Source: Oscillospiraceae bacterium (GTDB lineage: Bacteria; Bacillota; Clostridia; Oscillospirales; CAG-272). From it: a stretch of 64,000 nucleotides of DNA. Every line of letters begins with the position of its first letter. Position 1 is the stretch's first letter. Under the pieces are notes generated by a model that saw only the letters and a list, made by a program, of their open reading frames with translations, ran no database searches and was not told the DNA's origin. Both the position numbers and the translations under genes were made by a program. Shown one piece after another: positions 59,550 to 64,000 of this stretch. The stretch covers positions 67,902 to 131,901 of the forward strand of contig SVQK01000110.1 of assembly GCA_015065385.1 (NCBI GenBank). The letters are read 5' to 3'.

Positions 59550-61043
59550 TCAATCCTCCTGTCTGAGAAGCGCCGGATCGTTCCGGCAGTTTTTTCCATA
59601 CGACGTCTTTGCGCTGATCCACGCGACGAGGGCGAAAACGCCGACGAGCAGGAAATGCGCGAGGATGAACCAGAAATTGACGGAAAACGCGTATCCCGCG
59701 AGGCGGAAAATCAGGATCGTAATCGCGTACCCGACCGCCAGTCCTGCCGTCAGGCTGACGATCTGATTCCGAACGGTCAGGCGGCGGAAGCAGGCGAAGA
59801 CGTCTTTTTCCTCCGCTCCGAGCGCGTACAGGATCCCGACGGGCTCCGCGCAGGCTTCGGCATGGCGTTTGGTGAAGATCCGGATGACGGCCAGACTGAA
59901 CAGGAAAACGAAGAAGCCGAGCATGAAGAAGACGCTGTTGTTCGCAATCGACTGGACGATCACGATCCGGTTCACCCCGTCGAAGCGGACGCTCTCGGCG
60001 ACGAGATAATTGATGGCGTTCATGGCAAACACCGCGACGGCGACGGAATAACTCACAAGCACGTTTTGAACCCGCCCGAGCCCCGACCCGCGCTTGCGCA
60101 GGACCGCCGAAAAGAACGTCACGAACCGCCCGTCCGCTCTCTGATAGTACGCCCTGTTCTTTTCCGGGAAAGCGGATTCCGTCTCCATGCAGGTATAGGA
60201 GGCGTCTATTTTGCGGATCCGCCGCATCATGACGAGAAACGTGATGAAAACGGACAACCAGCTCAACGCCAGCGGCAGAAGCAGCGAAAGAAGGTCGATG
60301 TGAAAAACGGGATACTCCGTCGTGGATTGGGTGGGCTCGATCCCCCTCGCGCCGGAGAACAGCAGATACGCAAGTCCCGCGCCGAGCAGAAACCCGACGA
60401 CAAGCGAGATGCCGTACAGGATGACACATTCCGAGAAAAACAGACGGCGCAGCTGCTTCCGGCTGATCCCGAGCCCGATCAGCGTGCGGATATCCGGCGT
60501 CCGCTCCACGATGTAATCGCGGTAGATCATGACCATCGTGGCCAGTCCCGGAACGGCCAGCACAGCCTGAAAAAACCATATCACATGATGGATCTGATCG
60601 ATATGATCGATGTAATCGACGATTCCCTCCAGACCGGTCTTCCCGACGTAGGTGTATATGCTCGGATAGTCTTCGATCGGTCCGCGGTAAGCCGCTTTGA
60701 TTTTCTCAATATGGATCTGCTCCACTTCCTCCCAGACAGCGTCGGCGTCCGCAGAATCGGCGAGATGGAATTCGATATTGCCGTCCCTGTATTCCACCCG
60801 GACGCCGTCCACGCCGCGGAAGTACGCCGCCTGTTCCTCGGAAGCGTTGATGATGCGGAAATCGCAGGTCCAGTCCCTTGTGAGATACGGAACTTCCACC
60901 GCGTGAGTGTAGTAGAGCGTTGAGGACGCGTAAATATTCATGAAGGTGAACATCATCATCGAGAGCGTGAAAATGCACAGGATATTGAAGCAGCTTTTCC
61001 GGTATTTCGGAAAGCACCGCTTGAACATCAGGTGATAGAACAT
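59550..61043 (-). CDS. FtsX-like ABC transporter permease
   Basis: A 497-residue permease with about seven to eight helices. An N-terminal helix (about 20-40) precedes an extracellular loop. Two membrane blocks follow, one at about 160-285 (with VMIYRDYIVERTPDIRTLIGLGISRKQLRR as the coupling segment) and one at about 335-480. The coupling phrase is typical of FtsX/MacB permeases that contact the ATPase. It is the larger fused-permease form seen in Firmicutes. The lipoprotein gene lies 108 bases upstream. Confidence 0.88.
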   Translation of the reverse strand: MFYHLMFKRCFPKYRKSCFNILCIFTLSMMMFTFMNIYASSTLYYTHAVEVPYLTRDWTCDFRIINASEEQAAYFRGVDGVRVEYRDGNIEFHLADSADADAVWEEVEQIHIEKIKAAYRGPIEDYPSIYTYVGKTGLEGIVDYIDHIDQIHHVIWFFQAVLAVPGLATMVMIYRDYIVERTPDIRTLIGLGISRKQLRRLFFSECVILYGISLVVGFLLGAGLAYLLFSGARGIEPTQSTTEYPVFHIDLLSLLLPLALSWLSVFITFLVMMRRIRKIDASYTCMETESAFPEKNRAYYQRADGRFVTFFSAVLRKRGSGLGRVQNVLVSYSVAVAVFAMNAINYLVAESVRFDGVNRIVIVQSIANNSVFFMLGFFVFLFSLAVIRIFTKRHAEACAEPVGILYALGAEEKDVFACFRRLTVRNQIVSLTAGLAVGYAITILIFRLAGYAFSVNFWFILAHFLLVGVFALVAWISAKTSYGKNCRNDPALLRQED

Positions 61044-61151
61044 GCAAAACCTCTTTCATTTTCGGTTGAACCGGCATAAGCAAAGCGGCGGCAGAAGGCG
61101 GCAGAATGAAGATCCCCGGCCATGTGACCGCCGGCCGAAGGTGTATTTCCC

Positions 61152-63512
61152 TCAGTTATGCTCCGCCATCCATATCGACGCGCGGGACTGGATCTTTTTC
61201 GCGCAGTCCTCGGCCGTCCCGTTCCCGGAGAGAAACGCGGAAATCTCCTCTTTGATGATCGATGAAATCTCCGGGGACAGCCGCTCCGTCAGGGGATACC
61301 CGGCGTCGTTGTCGAGAAACGCCTCGAAGCGCGCGAAATCCTCCGCCGTCGGAACGCTGACCCAGCCGGGGACATCGAGATCGGCAGGAGTCGGAAAATT
61401 CCCGTCCGGCGCTTGTCTGCGGGAACTTGTCCTGCTCCATCCATCCGCGTCGTGGGTCAGGGACAGTACCATATATTCCCTCTGTTCCAAAACCTCCTCG
61501 GCTTGATCCTTGAAGGCTTGTCTGAAGGCGGGGATCATCGGTGAGAAACCGGCTGCCAGCGTGCGAATCACATCCCACGCAAGTTCTTTGTCGGAACAAT
61601 CCGTTGTCATAAGGAGCGCCGCTTCGCACGAAACATAGGAGCCGTTATGACCGTCCGCCGGATATCCGAGGATCGTCCAGTCCTTTGTGCCAAAGACAGA
61701 CTCCATAGACTCAACACTTGAATCGACCAACGCAAATTCTTCTTTATTCAGCATCACCCGGCCCGTGTGGTAATATTCCAGCGTGTCGGCTCTCATTCCG
61801 TAAGCAGCCGGCGTCGCTTCCTCCACTTTCAGTCCGCCGGGCGGAAGCGATTCGAGGAACCGCAGCCAGCGCAGAAACTCCGGACTGTCAAAGGAACAGG
61901 TGCCGGTTTTCCGGTCGATGAACGCGGAGTATCCGTCCGGTCCGAGCAGGATCTGTTCGGCGGTTTGCCGGTTCAGCCCGCCGATCAGCCAGGATCCGGA
62001 TGGAATACTGTCGGCGAAGTCGAGCATCTCCCTCAGGGTCCAGCCGCGGGAGGATCCGTTCCCGTCCGCCCACTTTTCTAAAAGCGCGGTCGGCCCGAAG
62101 AGCGTACTCACCTGAAAACCGGACGTGATCCCCCATATCCCGCCGTCCTCCGCCGTGAAAGTCCGCCGAACCGCGCCGAAGAGATTGTCGGGATTCAGAA
62201 CCGGATCCCGTTCCATGTACTCCGTCAGATCGGTGTAAAGTCCGTGCTTCAGCATCGCTTCGACCTCCATGCCGGCGTCCGGTTCGTAGCTGCTGCGCAG
62301 CTTGGCGATCACAATATCCGGATGGATGACTCCGGTGACCAGATCGATGGCCAGCTTCTGCCCCCCTGCGAACGGATTCTCGTCCGTGTTGTACCCGGTA
62401 TAATCCGTCACGATGAGCCGCGTTTCGGGATGGGTTCGGTTGTAGTTCACTATCCCCATGGAGTACTCCATCATCAAAGCCCCCGCGCCGTTCACGGCGA
62501 TTTCAATGGTCGGGAGGGTCGAGATGTCGATGTCTCCGACCGAGGCGTACTTCATGAGCCTCCCGTCGGATTCCGCAAAGAGGAAGGTTTCGGGATCGAA
62601 AACACCGCAGAAATTCGATTCGCCCGGCATCACGCCGGAATTCTGATAATTCATGAGCAGCGTGCTCTCGCCGCCCGAAAAGCCGGACACCCCCTCGTCC
62701 GTTTCGTAGTAAAAGTCGTACCCCGAGGCCGGACTAAACGCGCCTTTGTCCGGCTGTTTCCAGATGCGCAGAGCAGACCCCCTGCCGGTGTTTTTGTCGA
62801 GCATGAGAAAACCCGCGTTCTCCGGGATCCAGACCGTCCCGTCGGGAGAAACAATGAGCGGAGTATAATAGCCGCGCGAGACAAACGAGGTTTTGAGGAC
62901 AAACTCCGGGGAGAGCACAAGTATCTCACCGGCGGATTCCAGCCAGATATCCCCATCCGCATCCACTGCAGAGGAGGTAAGGTTGAACCGTCCGAATTCC
63001 GCCTCCTGTTCGTCCGCCGTCGCAAAGAAGGAGCGCACGCCATCGAACGTCTTCACCTCGCCCGTTTCAAAGTCGAGCCGGTTCAGGATCTCCCCGCTCC
63101 ACCTCCGGTCGGCATATTCCGCCGTCACCCAGACAAAGCACGTCTCCCCGACCGCGCCCGTCACGACCGAGGAGTTTTCCGGGATATCAAGGGCCGTGTC
63201 GCTCTTCACCCCGTCCTCCCCCGTCGTGACCAGCCGGATCCGCCCGTCCGCGTCCATCGTCCAAAGGGTCACCTCGCCCGTTTCGCCGTCAACCCGGACC
63301 CCGCCCGGCCCGATGCGCATGGAATCCACCGACACGCCGTCCGGAAGGGGGAGTTCAGCTCCGCGGTAAACGCCCGTGAGCATGCCGCCCTGTGCGCTTC
63401 CGGACGCGCCGTCCCCGGCATCGGTCCGGATATGAAGCCCTCCGCTCTCCCGGCAGGACGGCAGGAGCAGCGCGAGCAGCAGGACACATACAATCGCTCT
63501 CCGGATGTTCAT
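61152..63512 (-). CDS. Large lipoprotein: N-terminal propeller-like domain fused to solute-binding domain
   Basis: A 786-residue lipoprotein starting at ATG 63512 (MNIRRAIVCVLLLALLLPSC) with GGAGGGAGG upstream; lipobox Cys20. Residues about 40-340 form repeated beta blades (DGRIRLVTTGEDGVKSDTAL, LTSSAVDADGDIWLESAGEI, TPLIVSPDGTVWIPENAGF), like ligand-sensing propellers. Residues about 345-786 form a solute-binding-type fold (PTIEIAVNGAGALMMEYSMG, HPDIVIAKLRSSYEP, WTLREMLDFADSIPSG, YHTGRVMLNKEEFALVD). It may bind a ligand for the FtsX-type transporter encoded after it, an unusual partnership. Its end is copied in the remnant at 57237. Confidence 0.8.
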   Translation of the reverse strand: MNIRRAIVCVLLLALLLPSCRESGGLHIRTDAGDGASGSAQGGMLTGVYRGAELPLPDGVSVDSMRIGPGGVRVDGETGEVTLWTMDADGRIRLVTTGEDGVKSDTALDIPENSSVVTGAVGETCFVWVTAEYADRRWSGEILNRLDFETGEVKTFDGVRSFFATADEQEAEFGRFNLTSSAVDADGDIWLESAGEILVLSPEFVLKTSFVSRGYYTPLIVSPDGTVWIPENAGFLMLDKNTGRGSALRIWKQPDKGAFSPASGYDFYYETDEGVSGFSGGESTLLMNYQNSGVMPGESNFCGVFDPETFLFAESDGRLMKYASVGDIDISTLPTIEIAVNGAGALMMEYSMGIVNYNRTHPETRLIVTDYTGYNTDENPFAGGQKLAIDLVTGVIHPDIVIAKLRSSYEPDAGMEVEAMLKHGLYTDLTEYMERDPVLNPDNLFGAVRRTFTAEDGGIWGITSGFQVSTLFGPTALLEKWADGNGSSRGWTLREMLDFADSIPSGSWLIGGLNRQTAEQILLGPDGYSAFIDRKTGTCSFDSPEFLRWLRFLESLPPGGLKVEEATPAAYGMRADTLEYYHTGRVMLNKEEFALVDSSVESMESVFGTKDWTILGYPADGHNGSYVSCEAALLMTTDCSDKELAWDVIRTLAAGFSPMIPAFRQAFKDQAEEVLEQREYMVLSLTHDADGWSRTSSRRQAPDGNFPTPADLDVPGWVSVPTAEDFARFEAFLDNDAGYPLTERLSPEISSIIKEEISAFLSGNGTAEDCAKKIQSRASIWMAEHN

Positions 63513-63598
63513 GGAAACCTCCCTCCGCGTCAAAAACAGAAAAAGTGCGCACGGCTTTTCCGATCGGATTCGCGGTTTATTCTGAATCCGTCGAGCAA

Positions 63599-63627
63599 AG
63601 TATAGCACACTTTCTTTTTGTTGTCAA
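63599..63627 (-). promoter_or_regulatory. Promoter of the propeller-lipoprotein/ABC operon
   Basis: Minus-strand TTGACA (63627-63622), 17-base spacer, TATACT (63604-63599), about 90 bases before the ATG. Confidence 0.85.
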
Positions 63628-63684
63628 GTGTATGTTTTACAAAATGCGCCGATCGTCTCAGCGAAAGACGGCATTCGAGCGTAC

Positions 63685-64000
63685 TCAGAGACCCAGCCCG
63701 TCCCAAAACGCCTGCGCATCCCCCATCGGCCGGACATAGCCTTCGAGCGCGCGGGCTTTGGCGGAGAGTCCCCGCGACCGGCCGTTGATGTAGATTTTGC
63801 ATTTGTACCGTCCGTTTTTCGCCTCCTGAATCAGGTTCAGAAGCGCGGAATTGCCGTCGAACGCAAGGAGCGCGGACGGACGGTTCTTGAAGATTTCATA
63901 GGCGAAGCTCTTGTACAGCCCCATTCCGGAGCTCTCCACGCCGAAACGGATCCCGATCCCGGACTCCGTCAGACGGCTCTTCTCCGCCTGCGTGATCCTT
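63685..64000 (-). CDS. Partial unrecognised protein, C-terminal end
   Basis: The minus-strand frame is open from the right edge to the stop at 63685 and gives about 105 residues (IGIRFGVESSGMGLYKSFAY, then KNGRYKCKIYINGRSRGLSA). The visible part mixes helices and strands. A GTG inside at 63939 could be a start, but the frame and its conserved-looking residues continue upstream, so a longer gene is likely. I assign no family. A weak likeness to HPr-type folds was considered and not accepted. Confidence 0.6.
   Translation of the reverse strand, partial: RITQAEKSRLTESGIGIRFGVESSGMGLYKSFAYEIFKNRPSALLAFDGNSALLNLIQEAKNGRYKCKIYINGRSRGLSAKARALEGYVRPMGDAQAFWDGLGL

Noticed and set aside
63685..64000. 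HPr-like phosphocarrier protein
   Set aside because: A GRSRGLSAKARALEGYV stretch is only vaguely like HPr, and the active-site His motif is not visible in the part of the gene present.

Overview
The window is high-GC DNA from a Gram-positive anaerobe, most likely an uncultured gut or rumen member of the Clostridia. This is inferred from lipobox solute-binding proteins, S-layer-homology (SLH) proteins, a wall protein with G5 and 3D domains, LuxS, AGGAGG-type ribosome binding sites and many near-consensus sigma-A promoters with 17-18 bp spacing. I see no rRNA, transposase, integrase, phage gene or CRISPR array. There is one tRNA, tRNA-Leu(CAA).

Left part (1-32 kb), mainly plant-glycan and general metabolism. 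A partial GH38-like mannosidase is followed by an RraA-like protein, a cytoplasmic GH10 xylanase and a membrane metallophosphoesterase. At 4.7-8.3 kb lies a self-contained operon: a radical SAM enzyme translationally coupled to a secreted, membrane-anchored protein with a Cys-Ala repeat tail, then a DUF4428 zinc-finger protein. Two orphan solute-binding lipoproteins and an aldo/keto reductase-phosphoesterase-luxS operon follow, then purC. A hemicellulose operon (DUF4038-type lipoprotein hydrolase, GH51 arabinofuranosidase, MGH1-like hydrolase, GNAT, metallopeptidase) diverges from an AGE-family epimerase and a GH9 glucanase. SLH, UroD-like, M29 aminopeptidase, PAP2 and YwaF-like genes complete this part.

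Middle (32-46 kb): a solute-binding protein-GH43-membrane propeller operon, then a seven-gene myo-inositol operon transcribed leftwards in the order iolJ-iolC-iolA-iolG-iolB-iolD-iolE, with its own promoter and terminator. It has every enzyme from myo-inositol to acetyl-CoA plus dihydroxyacetone phosphate, but no regulator or inositol transporter. A cation-efflux (CDF) gene lies upstream.

Right part (46-64 kb): small conserved genes (UroD-like, DUF1801, GNAT-YoaP, DUF4256), an O6-alkylguanine methyltransferase fused to a GNAT domain, an XRE regulator, another orphan solute-binding lipoprotein, a sugar isomerase-like gene, the tRNA, an SGNH hydrolase and an SLH-G5-3D wall protein. A low-GC gene (57.6-58.7 kb) is flanked by remnants of a solute-binding-protein gene. 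A lipoprotein (propeller-like plus solute-binding domain) precedes an FtsX/MacB-type ABC pair. An unrecognised gene runs off the right edge.

The only gene-free stretch over 300 bases is 22689-23025, which holds a structured repeat element. Shorter gaps carry promoters and terminators as listed, or nothing I can recognise.
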